Shown: positions 1-9,446 of the stretch, one piece after another
Layout: every line of letters begins with the position of its first letter
Position numbering within the stretch: position 1 is the stretch's first letter
Source: Gammaproteobacteria bacterium
Lineage (GTDB): Bacteria > Pseudomonadota > Gammaproteobacteria > Pseudomonadales > Pseudohongiellaceae
Length of the DNA: 64,000 nt
Assembly: GCA_008081045.1 (NCBI GenBank)
Contig: VMDC01000020.1
Coordinates: forward strand, 62,001-126,000
Reading direction: 5' to 3'
The notes under the pieces: generated by a model
What the model was told of the DNA's origin: nothing
The model's database searches: none
The model's input: only the letters and a program-made list of their open reading frames with translations
Made by a program: the position numbers and the translations under genes

Positions 1-864
1 TACCCTTCCTTCACTGGCCAGCTGATCATAGGCGGCCTGCTGCAGCATCTGTATCTGAGTCCGTGACATGCCGAGCTCATAGCCCGAACACTCATTCACG
101 CCCAGGGAGCGTGGATCCAGGCCAGTGAGATTGCCAAACACCACCAGAGCTTCCAGATAGTAGCCGTAGTGACTCGCGTGGTAGTGGTCGTAGCTCCACA
201 GGTCCACTTTGTCGAGGTCAATGCCATCGTAGGGATTGGGGTCTGCTATGCCGCTGGCCATGGCTCGGGACCAGGCTTCACCGACACCGTTAACGCCTGC
301 GACGCCGGGTACCGCGGCCGCGAGGTCATAACCGGCGCGAACGTCGAGCGCCATATTTTCGATAGGCTGACCCGTCCATGGCTTATCCGGCAAGTACACC
401 TGATCGGCCCGCGACCAGGTGGCGGTCAAATACACTTCGACGGCTGCGTTTTTGCTTCTCAGAAAATCCGTCATTGCGGCGACGGTGCTGACCAGTTTGT
501 CGGGATTACCCGGATCCTGAGCGTCCAGCGTGCTGTAGCCGTGCATGACCACCTGATCAAAAGGGCGTCTCCCAATGATGGCCAGCTTGTTTTCGAGGTG
601 AAAGTCTATGCCTGCACCACCGCGGGTCTCCAGATAGACGTCGTAATCCAGACCGGCCTGATCGGCGAAAGACTTAAACAGCGCAGGCACTCCGCCGATG
701 CCTTCGTTGTTGAGATCGGTCACCGTTGACGCGCGGTAGTGTCTTACCGGAGAGCCCCATCCGTAGGTGAAGCTGTTGCCAATGAAAAGCACGCTGGTGC
801 GTGCCATTGCCACTGTACTCAGGCTTAAGATCAAGAAGGACAGCAGTAGTTGATGAAGTTTCAT
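1..864 (-). CDS. SGNH/GDSL-like secreted hydrolase, C-terminus cut by window edge
   Basis: Absent from the ORF track because it has no stop in the window. Reverse-strand reading from ATG at 864 is open to base 1: MKLHQLLLSFLILSLSTVAMARTSVLFIGNSFTYGWGSP... Signal peptide followed by a GNS(F) block. Confidence 0.8.
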   Translation of the reverse strand, partial: MKLHQLLLSFLILSLSTVAMARTSVLFIGNSFTYGWGSPVRHYRASTVTDLNNEGIGGVPALFKSFADQAGLDYDVYLETRGGAGIDFHLENKLAIIGRRPFDQVVMHGYSTLDAQDPGNPDKLVSTVAAMTDFLRSKNAAVEVYLTATWSRADQVYLPDKPWTGQPIENMALDVRAGYDLAAAVPGVAGVNGVGEAWSRAMASGIADPNPYDGIDLDKVDLWSYDHYHASHYGYYLEALVVFGNLTGLDPRSLGVNECSGYELGMSRTQIQMLQQAAYDQLASEGRV

Positions 865-1007
865 GTAAGGGGTCTCCCTGTCTTGTTTTTATTGTCCGGG
901 TCTTTTTAGCCGCTCATTTCGAGAGAAACGGAAGGTTCATGCCGGCTTGCCCATGCAGGCAAGACATCTGTTATGCTCAAGCTTAATTCGATAAGAGCGA
1001 GCTCACA

Positions 1008-2933
1008 ATGAAAAATAAAGCTAAGCCGTCGATTACCCGCAGGGATTTTCTGAACGGAGTTGCACTTGGTGTTGCTGCAGGTTCCGGTCTCTCCCCTCTT
1101 GAGCTGCTGGCACAGAGCGGCGGACAGGCCGCGTCATTAAGCGGTTCCTATCCACCTGCCCTGCAGGGTCTGCGGGGCAGCCATGTCGGCTCTTTTGAGA
1201 CCGGTCACGCCATGCGGGACGGACAAAGCTGGACCAGTTCGGATGCCGGCGATGGTCAGTACGATCTGGTGGTTGTCGGTGGCGGCATCAGCGGTCTGGC
1301 CGCAGCGTATTTTTATCGAAAGCAGAACGGGCCGCAGTCCCGGATTCTGATTCTGGATAATCACGATGATTTTGGCGGGCATGCCAAGCGAAACGAGTTC
1401 CGTTATGGGGACAGACTGTATCTGGTGAATGGCGGAACGCTGAATGTAGAAGCTCCGTCGCAGTACAGCACGGTCGCCGCCGGCTTGCTCTGGGAGCTGG
1501 GTATTGATCGCACTCGCTATTTTGAAAAGAACAGGGACATGTTCTCGTTTTACCGGGACAGCGGACTGCAGGGGAGCCGTTTTTTTGATCGCGAATCTTT
1601 CGGTCAGGACAAGCTGGTCGTGGGCTATGACGACTTGCCGATTGCGCAGGCCGTTGCTCAATCTCCCCTGAGCGATGAGGCGAAAAGAGATGTGGTTCGG
1701 CTGTATGAATCGACTGAAAATTACTTTCCCGGACTGACGGCTGAGCAGACCCGGGAAAAACTGACCGGGATGAGCCACGAGGAATATCTGCTCGATGTCG
1801 TCAAGGTACATCCAGATGTTGTGAAATTGTTCCAGTCATCTTTTCACGGTTCTCTGGTCGTCGGGCCGGATGCGATTCCGGCAATTTACTTCCGGGACAA
1901 TGGCTTTCCGGGATTTGCCGGTCTGAATATTGATGATTTGCCCCCGGAGCTGTTGGTGAATGAACCGGGAGGTGCACACGGGCGGGAAAACCGAAGCCGG
2001 GCAAACAGTGGCGATCCGGACATGTATTTTCCGGATGGAAACGCAACCATTACCCGGCTGTTGGTGCGGGCACTGGTGCCCGGCGTGATTGAAGGGCAGG
2101 ACATGGACGATATTGTCACAGCCGGCGCAGATTACCGTCGTCTCGACCTGCCTGAAAATAACGTGCGAATCCGTCTGAACAGCACGGCGGTCAACGTGCA
2201 GCACCAGAATGATAATCAGGTGATCACTCAATACGTGACAGATGGCCGCGCCTACTCGGTCAGAAGCGATGCCGTGGTGCTGGCGTGCTGGCACACCGTG
2301 ATTCCGCACATCTGTCCGGAGCTGCCGGTTCAGCAGAAACAGGCGCTGTCCTACGGCAGTAAGTCACCGCTGGTCTATGGGGGTGCCTTGCTCAGGAACT
2401 GGCGTGCCTTTGTCGACGCGGGTATTTCCTCAGTGACGGCACCGACCAGTTTTTATTCCAGGATTGGTCTTCAGGCCTCCGTGTCTATGGGGGATTACCA
2501 GGCGCCACGCAACCCGGACGAGCCAATCGCGCTGCGATTTTCCGCCTATTTCGATGCGCCGGGCCGGGGTCTGAATAGGCGAGAGCAGCATCTGGCGGGA
2601 CGTCGGGAAATGCTGGCGACCTCCTTTGATACCTTCGAGGAAAAACTGAGAGACCAGCTTATGCGTGCTCTGGGTTCGGCCGGTTTCGATGACGAACGCG
2701 ACATTGTTGGCCTGACGGTAAATCGGTGGCCCCACGGATACAGCTATTCCTACAATCCGCTCGACGAACCCGCCGAATGGGCCTACTCCGCGACGGATGA
2801 AAGGCCGTGTATCGTTGGCAGCAAACCGGCCGGGCGCATCACCATTGCCAATTCAGATGCCGCCGCCAGCCCTCACACTGATGCCGCAATCAATGAGGCG
2901 TATCGTGCCGTCAGTGAATTACTGCATGCCTAG
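1008..2933 (+). CDS. FAD/NAD(P)-binding oxidoreductase with Tat-like signal (spermidine dehydrogenase-like family)
   Basis: TRRDFLNGVALGVAAG Tat-like leader; Rossmann motif VVVGGGISGLAAAYFYRK; LILDNHDDFGGHAKRNEF. Confidence 0.85.
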   Translation: MKNKAKPSITRRDFLNGVALGVAAGSGLSPLELLAQSGGQAASLSGSYPPALQGLRGSHVGSFETGHAMRDGQSWTSSDAGDGQYDLVVVGGGISGLAAAYFYRKQNGPQSRILILDNHDDFGGHAKRNEFRYGDRLYLVNGGTLNVEAPSQYSTVAAGLLWELGIDRTRYFEKNRDMFSFYRDSGLQGSRFFDRESFGQDKLVVGYDDLPIAQAVAQSPLSDEAKRDVVRLYESTENYFPGLTAEQTREKLTGMSHEEYLLDVVKVHPDVVKLFQSSFHGSLVVGPDAIPAIYFRDNGFPGFAGLNIDDLPPELLVNEPGGAHGRENRSRANSGDPDMYFPDGNATITRLLVRALVPGVIEGQDMDDIVTAGADYRRLDLPENNVRIRLNSTAVNVQHQNDNQVITQYVTDGRAYSVRSDAVVLACWHTVIPHICPELPVQQKQALSYGSKSPLVYGGALLRNWRAFVDAGISSVTAPTSFYSRIGLQASVSMGDYQAPRNPDEPIALRFSAYFDAPGRGLNRREQHLAGRREMLATSFDTFEEKLRDQLMRALGSAGFDDERDIVGLTVNRWPHGYSYSYNPLDEPAEWAYSATDERPCIVGSKPAGRITIANSDAAASPHTDAAINEAYRAVSELLHA

Positions 2934-2976
2934 CGGCTGACTGATTCCGGCTGCGGCGCTGCGCATTTGCCGATAA

Positions 2977-4059
2977 TCAGGAGTCCAGAAAACGGATCAA
3001 TTCCGCGTTGACGAGTTCCGGGGCTTCTTCATGAGGATTGTGCCCGACCTCAGGAATCAGAAATACTTCGCCATTGGGAAATTGCCCGGCCGCGTGTCGT
3101 GCCTCATCAGCGAAGCTCGGGTAATCTTCTGCTCCGCCTAAAATCAGGGTTTTGGTCTGTATGTGTTGCCAGTCATTCACAACGGTATCCATGGCTCTCA
3201 TCTGCCCCGCCAGTCGACTGACGTAAGCCATGCGAGGCCAGTCTCCACTGAGCCGGTTGCCGTAGCGAATGCGCATGTGCTTCAGATAATCAGGGCTCCA
3301 GGTCACATAGTTTTCGCTTCCCCAGCGCAGCAGTGAGTCGTAGACTGCTTCCATGTCGGGGTTTGCATCAACATCCCCTGACAGCGGATCAAAGCCCCGG
3401 CCCTGACGGCGATCGGTGAGCCCTACCTGGTTGACGGTTACCAGGTGTGTGGTGCGTTCCGGGTAGAGAAACGCAAATCGCGTTACCATCTGACCCCCGA
3501 TCGAATGTCCTACTACGGCAGCCCGTTCAATATTCAGATGATCCATGAGTCTGGCGGTGTTCGATGCCCACAGGTTGATACTGTAAGGAATTACGGGCTT
3601 GGAAGATTTACCCCAGCCGAGCCGGTCTTTTACGATGACCCGATAGCCTTGTGCTGCCAGAGCAGCGATCTGTTTCTCCCAGTACCAGCCATAATAGAGA
3701 CCTCCGTGATGCAAGATTACGGTGCGTCCATTACTTCGACCGGTCGGAGCGACATCCATGTAGGCGAGCCTGACGTCCTGATTGTAGACCCGGAAGTTCA
3801 GATAACTGACGGGATAGGGATAGTCGATTTCTTCCAGGTTGATCGAAATCGGCCCCCAGTCCTCCGGTGCACTGGCAGGGGGTGCGGTCTGAGCCTGTGA
3901 GATGAATGGCACCATCACCGACAGCAGCGCGAGAATTGCGCACCGGGCATGGGGAAGTCTGATTAACAGTTCGCGAGGCGTGATTGTTGCAATCATGGTT
4001 GCGGTAGCTCCTGGCCGGTTACTCTGAAAAAGCATAAAGGAAAAACCCAGCCGGCTCAA
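2977..4059 (-). CDS. alpha/beta hydrolase, exported
   Basis: ILHHGGLYYGWYWEKQI, nucleophile elbow VVGHSIGGQM, C-terminal PEVGHNPHEE. Start uncertain. Confidence 0.85.
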   Translation of the reverse strand: MSRLGFSFMLFQSNRPGATATMIATITPRELLIRLPHARCAILALLSVMVPFISQAQTAPPASAPEDWGPISINLEEIDYPYPVSYLNFRVYNQDVRLAYMDVAPTGRSNGRTVILHHGGLYYGWYWEKQIAALAAQGYRVIVKDRLGWGKSSKPVIPYSINLWASNTARLMDHLNIERAAVVGHSIGGQMVTRFAFLYPERTTHLVTVNQVGLTDRRQGRGFDPLSGDVDANPDMEAVYDSLLRWGSENYVTWSPDYLKHMRIRYGNRLSGDWPRMAYVSRLAGQMRAMDTVVNDWQHIQTKTLILGGAEDYPSFADEARHAAGQFPNGEVFLIPEVGHNPHEEAPELVNAELIRFLDS

Positions 4060-4149
4060 AACTCCTGTCGGCGCTTACGCTCTGACTGGTTGGCACAATG
4101 ATTTCGTTGAGTTGCGCGAACGCAACAGATTGGCCATCATGCGGGTCCC

Positions 4150-5274
4150 ATGCCTCGATCAACACAAAGCGTAGGGGTCGTCATGACTGAGAGTGACGGT
4201 CCCTGTGATGCGCATTCCGTCCAATCCAATTCCGAGTTCTATTTCGTCTATCCCGGCGATCTCGATACTCGCACCGGCGGGTATGCCTACGACAAGCGTC
4301 TGATTGAGGAACTCGGTCTGTTGGGTCTTCGCATCAATCCGGTTTCCCTGCCCCAGTGCAGCCTGGACATGAACCAGAGCGCAAGGCGTAGGGTTCAGGA
4401 AAAACTGGCGGCAATTCCGGAGGGTTCCGTGGTGGTAATGGACGGGCTTGCACTGGGCGTGCTCGACCGCGAAACCACCGAAGTGCGCCATCGCCTGCGT
4501 CTGGTTGCGCTCTGCCATCATCCGCTGGCTCTGGAGTCGGGTCTGAACTCGGCCGAGCAGTCCCGGCTGTTTGAGTCCGAGCGGCTGGCGCTCGCGAATG
4601 TTTACGCAACGCTGGTCACCAGCGACAGCACCCGCCGTATTCTGACAGACGATTTCGGCGTAGGTGAAGACAGCATCACCGTTGCCGTGCCGGGTACCGA
4701 CCGCAGACCATTCGCTGCGTGTACGGGGAGCCCGCCCCGTCTCCTGACCGTGGGGTCATTAACTCGGCGTAAGGCGCACGATGTTCTGATCTCTGCGCTC
4801 GCCGATCTTGCCGCACTGGACTGGGAAGCCCGGTTTGTGGGTGGTGATCACTTCGATGCCGCATGGGCGCAGAGACTGCGTGCGCAGGTGGCTGCAGAAA
4901 ACCTCGGTCATCGTATTCAGTTTGCCGGTCTGGTGCCGGATATCGAACCCGAGTATCAGCAGGCGGATGTCTTCATCCTGCCCTCAAGGTTTGAAGGTTA
5001 CGGAATGGTTTTCGCTGAAGCGCTGTCAGCTGGATTGCCGGTGATTGCTGCGAAAGCCGGTGCAGTACCCGATGTGGTCCCCGGCACAGCAGGTCTTCTG
5101 GTCGCCCCCGACGATCCGGAGGCCTTGGCCGAAGCTGTTCATAAGCTACTTACTACCGCAGGCTTGCGGCAACAGCTTCAACAAGGCGCCAGAGCATGCG
5201 CAGCTGAATTGCCAACCTGGCGGGACAGCGCAGAGAAAGTGTGCAGGCGACTCAGGGAGGTGAGCCAGGCATGA
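4150..5274 (+). CDS. glycosyltransferase family 4 (GT-B)
   Basis: C-terminal LLTVGSLTRRKAHDVLI ... ILPSRFEGYGMVFAEALSAGLPVIAAKAGAVPDVV. Alternative start at 4183. Confidence 0.88.
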   Translation: MPRSTQSVGVVMTESDGPCDAHSVQSNSEFYFVYPGDLDTRTGGYAYDKRLIEELGLLGLRINPVSLPQCSLDMNQSARRRVQEKLAAIPEGSVVVMDGLALGVLDRETTEVRHRLRLVALCHHPLALESGLNSAEQSRLFESERLALANVYATLVTSDSTRRILTDDFGVGEDSITVAVPGTDRRPFAACTGSPPRLLTVGSLTRRKAHDVLISALADLAALDWEARFVGGDHFDAAWAQRLRAQVAAENLGHRIQFAGLVPDIEPEYQQADVFILPSRFEGYGMVFAEALSAGLPVIAAKAGAVPDVVPGTAGLLVAPDDPEALAEAVHKLLTTAGLRQQLQQGARACAAELPTWRDSAEKVCRRLREVSQA

Positions 5275-6089
5275 CGGGCTTCAGTGTGGACTGGTTGAAT
5301 CTGAGGGAAGGTGCTGATCAGCAGGCGCGGAACAGCGAATTATTGCGCGTCGCGGCCACGTTCGCTGCCTCGGGTGGGGATTCACGGGCGGTTGTGGTAG
5401 ATCTGGGTGCGGGCACGGGTTCGACCTACAGAACATTCGGCCAACGTAGCTTTCCAGTTGAATTTACGCCGACCTGGCGCTTTGTTGACAATGACAGAGA
5501 ACTGCTCGGAGAAGCGGCTCGTCGCGCGGATCAAAACCATCTGATTGAAACCTATGAACTTGACCTGAACCAGGTTGCACAGTTACCACTGACAGCAGTT
5601 CGACTGATTACTGCCTCTGCGCTGTTTGATCTGGTCTCGGCCCCATTTATTGACCGCTTGATCGCTGAAGTGGATGCGGCCTCTGCAGGCCGGCCAGTAG
5701 GCATCTATGCGGCGCTTAACTATGACGGTTCAACCTGCTGGGATCCGGTGCATCCACTTGATCAGCAGGTGCTGGAGGCATTCAATGAGGATCAGACCAC
5801 GGATAAAGGGTTTGGGCCTGCGCTCGGGCCTGACGCCTGCAATTATGTCAAACGCACTCTGGAGCAGGCTGGCTTCGGTGTGCAGCTAGCCACAAGCCCG
5901 TGGCAACTCGATGGCAAGGACGCTCAGCTGGTTGCTGAATTGATACAGGGAATCGGCAGCGCGGTGCAGTCATGCCCTGAGCTAGCGCCGGAGGACATCG
6001 CTGACTGGCTTGCGTTCAGACTTGCTCACGCTGCGACTGGCTCTTGTAGAGTGGGGCACACTGATTTGTTGGCTATCCGGGAATCCTGA
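5271..6089 (+). CDS. class I SAM-dependent methyltransferase
   Basis: VVVDLGAGTGSTYR motif I; ATG at 5271 overlaps the GT stop (ATGA), suggesting translational coupling. Confidence 0.8.
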   Translation: MTGFSVDWLNLREGADQQARNSELLRVAATFAASGGDSRAVVVDLGAGTGSTYRTFGQRSFPVEFTPTWRFVDNDRELLGEAARRADQNHLIETYELDLNQVAQLPLTAVRLITASALFDLVSAPFIDRLIAEVDAASAGRPVGIYAALNYDGSTCWDPVHPLDQQVLEAFNEDQTTDKGFGPALGPDACNYVKRTLEQAGFGVQLATSPWQLDGKDAQLVAELIQGIGSAVQSCPELAPEDIADWLAFRLAHAATGSCRVGHTDLLAIRES

Positions 6090-6243
6090 GACAACGGATG
6101 CGCCCTGGGAAATTGACCGAACGGGTCTGTCTGTCTAAGCTGTGTCACTGACAGAACCTATAAGAATAAAGCAAACCTGATGGAGTAACCTGGCGTATTC
6201 CCTACTCGCCGGCCAATCGGGTCGGTCCGTCTACGAAGGAGTT

Positions 6244-6843
6244 ATGATGTCGATCATTTTCTCGCACCGTTCGCTGGTGATTTGGCTGGCGGGATGCGCG
6301 CAGGCCTGGTTTGCCGCAGGCGCTTGTGCTGAAGCAGCGGACTGGCAAATAGATCCGGATCATTTTTCTATCGCCTTCGAGGCTGAACACATTGGTTACC
6401 AGCAGCAGCTTGGCTTTTTCCTGGAGGGTTCGGGTCAGTTCCGCTTTGATCCCGAGACAGATGTACTCAGCAGTGGGCGTGTTGAAATTGCCTCGGACAG
6501 TTTGTTCAGCAATCACGATGCCCGGGACAATCATCTCAAGGGGAGGGATTTTCTGAACGCCAGACGGCATGCTCTGATTGTTTTTGAGGTGTCGGAGTAC
6601 TTTGCTGCTGACGGAGTCTTGCGCGGCAATCTGACGATGCTTGATGAAACTCATCCGGTAGACCTTAAAGTTGTGGTGAATAAACAGGCGGTGTATCCGT
6701 TTGGGCATCGCAAGGAAACGCTTGGCATTTCAGCCAGTGCTGCCATTTTTCGCAGTCAGTGGGGCATGGATTATGGTGTGGCCAATAACATGGTCGGAGA
6801 TGAAGTTACATTGCGTTTCGAATTCGAAGCCATACGACAATAA
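6244..6843 (+). CDS. YceI family protein, exported
   Basis: WQIDPDHFSIAFEAEHIGYQQQLGFF ... ASDSLFSNHDARDNHLKGRDFLNA, with N-terminal signal peptide. Confidence 0.85.
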   Translation: MMSIIFSHRSLVIWLAGCAQAWFAAGACAEAADWQIDPDHFSIAFEAEHIGYQQQLGFFLEGSGQFRFDPETDVLSSGRVEIASDSLFSNHDARDNHLKGRDFLNARRHALIVFEVSEYFAADGVLRGNLTMLDETHPVDLKVVVNKQAVYPFGHRKETLGISASAAIFRSQWGMDYGVANNMVGDEVTLRFEFEAIRQ

Positions 6844-6896
6844 AAATACTATACAGCGACACTTGACCCTATCTTAATAGCCTGCAATGCAGAATT

Positions 6897-6925
6897 TTGA
6901 AGCTGGCAGAATTTACACGTAGAAT
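6897..6925 (+). promoter_or_regulatory. putative sigma70 promoter of ribA
   Basis: TTGAAG - 17 nt - TAGAAT, with ATG only 8 nt past the -10 box. Confidence 0.5.
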
Positions 6926-6933
6926 AAGCAACC

Positions 6934-7578
6934 ATGACTGAGCCGACTGTAAACAGAGTGTCTGAAGCGCGAATCCCGACGGAGTACGGAGAATTCACGC
7001 TTGGCTATTACGAGAACAGCCTTGATGACAAAGCCCATCTGACTTTTCACATGGGTGACATCTCGCACAAATCTGACGTGCTGGTGCGCGTACATTCTGA
7101 GTGTCTGACCGGAGATATCTTTGGTTCGCGGCGCTGTGATTGTGGCGAACAACTTGATCATTCGTTGCGCATGATTGCAGAGCAGGGCGGTGGCCTGCTC
7201 ATTTACCTGCGACAGGAAGGGCGGGGCATCGGTCTGCTACAGAAAATTCATGCCTATAATCTGCAGGACAAAGGGCATGATACGGTTGATGCCAACTTGC
7301 TGCTCGGTCATGCAGCCGATGAGCGCAGTTACATCCTGGCGACGCTCATTCTGAAAGAGTTGAACATCCACTCGGTGCGACTGATTACCAACAATCCAGA
7401 CAAGATTTCAGCGCTGGAGGCTGACGGTATAACAGTCAGTGAGCGGGTGGAGCTGAAAGATTTTATCAACGCAGACAATTCGGATTATCTGATTACCAAA
7501 GTCAGGCGGATGAACCACCTGCTTAACGTGCCCGATGAGGCAGCTCTGCTCGCTGAAGAAATTCATGAGTCTGAATGA
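6934..7578 (+). CDS. ribA: GTP cyclohydrolase II, stand-alone (no DHBP synthase domain)
   Basis: HSECLTGDIFGSRRCDCGEQL zinc motif; RQEGRGIGLLQKIHAYNLQDKGHDTVDAN; TNNPDKISALE. Confidence 0.95.
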   Translation: MTEPTVNRVSEARIPTEYGEFTLGYYENSLDDKAHLTFHMGDISHKSDVLVRVHSECLTGDIFGSRRCDCGEQLDHSLRMIAEQGGGLLIYLRQEGRGIGLLQKIHAYNLQDKGHDTVDANLLLGHAADERSYILATLILKELNIHSVRLITNNPDKISALEADGITVSERVELKDFINADNSDYLITKVRRMNHLLNVPDEAALLAEEIHESE

Positions 7579-8284
7579 TCAGGTTGAAAACTGGTTGCGG
7601 GAGCGAACTGCGGCCTTCTCTTCTTCTGACAGACCTTTTATCACGCTGACTTATGCCCAGAGCTGGGACGGCAGCATCACTACCCGGTCCGGAGAGACGC
7701 TCTGTTTTAGCGGGCCGGAGGCCACCCGCCTCACCCATCAGCTTCGCAGCCTGCACGATGGCATCTTGGTGGGTATCGGAACCGTGCTGAGCGATGATCC
7801 ACAGCTGACCGTACGAGAGTGGGAGGGAGACAATCCTCAGCCCATCGTGCTGGACAGCCAGCTCCGCACGCCAGCGAACGCAAAAGTTTGCCACCATCCT
7901 GATAAACGATGCTGGATCTTGACCGTGAACGGGCTGAGTCAGGCTCTGAGCCCTGAGGCAACGGTGATCCGGTTGGACGGCGCTGGCAGCGATGATGCGG
8001 AAGTTCCCCTGCCGCGGGCGATGGCACTGCTCAGGGAGCGTGGCATCCGTTCCCTGATGGTCGAAGGCGGAGCAGCGGTCATCACCTCTTTCCTCAAAGC
8101 AGAGCTGGTTGACGCTCTGGTGCTGACGCTGTCACCAAAACTGGTGGGCGGTTACAAGGCGGTTGATGAACTGCTGGGCGGTGGCGACAGGCATTCCCCC
8201 GGCATTACGTCGGTTCATTCCTGTCAGGCCGGTGATGACGTTGTGGTCTGGGGGGACCTCCAATACGGCGGACACTCGTCATGA
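7565..8284 (+). CDS. RibD C-terminal-type reductase domain protein, no deaminase domain
   Basis: PFITLTYAQSWDGSITTRSGET ... LRSLHDGILVGIGTVLSDDPQLTVR ... LMVEGGAAVITSFL. ATG at 7565 overlaps ribA by 14 nt. Confidence 0.9.
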   Translation: MSLNDQVENWLRERTAAFSSSDRPFITLTYAQSWDGSITTRSGETLCFSGPEATRLTHQLRSLHDGILVGIGTVLSDDPQLTVREWEGDNPQPIVLDSQLRTPANAKVCHHPDKRCWILTVNGLSQALSPEATVIRLDGAGSDDAEVPLPRAMALLRERGIRSLMVEGGAAVITSFLKAELVDALVLTLSPKLVGGYKAVDELLGGGDRHSPGITSVHSCQAGDDVVVWGDLQYGGHSS

Positions 8285-9315
8285 AGTCACAACAACTCTG
8301 GTTTACCGGCCCACACTCGGTTGAGGTGAGAGAGAAAGAATTGGAAGTCTCCGGGGCTCGCGATGTGCTGGTGAGAAATGTCTGCTCAGCCATCAGCGCC
8401 GGGACTGAGATGCTGGTGTTCCGAAATCAGCTTCCTGATTCCCTGGCTCTGGATGAAAGTATTGAGGCGCTGTCCGGCCAGGCCGTGCAGTATCCGCTTC
8501 AGTATGGTTATGCCTGCGTCGGAAAGGTTGAAGCAATCGGGGAAGACGTTGAACCGGACTGGTTTGGTAAAACGGTATTTTCGTTTCAGCCTCACTGCAG
8601 CAGTTTTGTTGCCAGCCCGGCGGCCCTGATTCCGGTGCCGGCGGATATCGATCCCTCTGCTGCAGTCTTTCTGGCGAATATGGAAACAGCCGTGAATTTT
8701 CTGCTGGATGCCTCGCCCAAGGTGGGTGAACGGGTACTCATTGTCGGGCAGGGTATCGTCGGTCTGCTGACTTCAGGGTTGCTTGCCCAGTTTCCGCTCG
8801 CCGGTCTGTTTGCCGTGGAAAGTATCGCTGACCGACAGCGCCGGGCTGAACAGATTGGCGTAAACCGGGTGTTTGATATCAATCAGCCGGACGAATTGGC
8901 TGAACTTCACAACGTCCTGCGGCCGAATGAACAGTACGGGGGCGCGGATCTGATCATTGAAGTGTCCGGCTCTCCTGAGGCGCTCAATCTGGCAGTTGAT
9001 CTGTGCGGCTATGCGGGGCGGATTCTGGTGGGCAGCTGGTACGGGACCAAGCGCGCTGCAATCAATCTGGGCGAGCGTTTTCATCGCAATCGAATGCAGA
9101 TTGTCTCGTCTCAGGTGAGCTCTATCGCGCCTGAAAACAGCGGCCGGTGGGATCCGGGGAGGCGGTTTGAGGTTGCCTGGGAAATGATCAGGCGATGTCA
9201 GCCAGAACAGTTCATTTCCCATCGATTTTCGCTGCCGTCTGCCGGGCAAGCCTACGAGTTACTCGACAAGAACGCCGGGGAAGCCTTGCAGGTAGTCTTC
9301 GACTATGGCCGTTGA
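8281..9315 (+). CDS. zinc-type alcohol dehydrogenase-like oxidoreductase (MDR superfamily)
   Basis: ISAGTEMLVFRN; YGYACVGKVEAIGEDV; VGERVLIVGQGIVGLL; ATGA overlap with the preceding gene. Confidence 0.85.
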   Translation: MKSQQLWFTGPHSVEVREKELEVSGARDVLVRNVCSAISAGTEMLVFRNQLPDSLALDESIEALSGQAVQYPLQYGYACVGKVEAIGEDVEPDWFGKTVFSFQPHCSSFVASPAALIPVPADIDPSAAVFLANMETAVNFLLDASPKVGERVLIVGQGIVGLLTSGLLAQFPLAGLFAVESIADRQRRAEQIGVNRVFDINQPDELAELHNVLRPNEQYGGADLIIEVSGSPEALNLAVDLCGYAGRILVGSWYGTKRAAINLGERFHRNRMQIVSSQVSSIAPENSGRWDPGRRFEVAWEMIRRCQPEQFISHRFSLPSAGQAYELLDKNAGEALQVVFDYGR

Positions 9316-9446
9316 TCAGGCAGACTACCGACCGCGGGTTCAGGTGAGGGTGCTGAACAGGTCAGCGTTGCCGTTGTCCCCTGTCAAACGAAATGCCGAC
9401 CCGTTGTGACGGGCCGATCCACCAATTACCAATCGAGGAAACTTTG

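Noticed and set aside
169-986. Plus-strand ORFs 169-729 and 801-986
   Set aside because: Antisense to a convincing signal-peptide hydrolase frame on the minus strand; no motif of their own.
1137-2735. Multiple minus-strand ORFs opposite the FAD oxidoreductase
   Set aside because: Shadow ORFs of a GC-rich coding gene; no recognisable domains. Same reasoning applied to most other antisense ORFs in the track.
6844-6933. FMN riboswitch upstream of ribA
   Set aside because: Gap is too short and lacks the conserved RFN elements.
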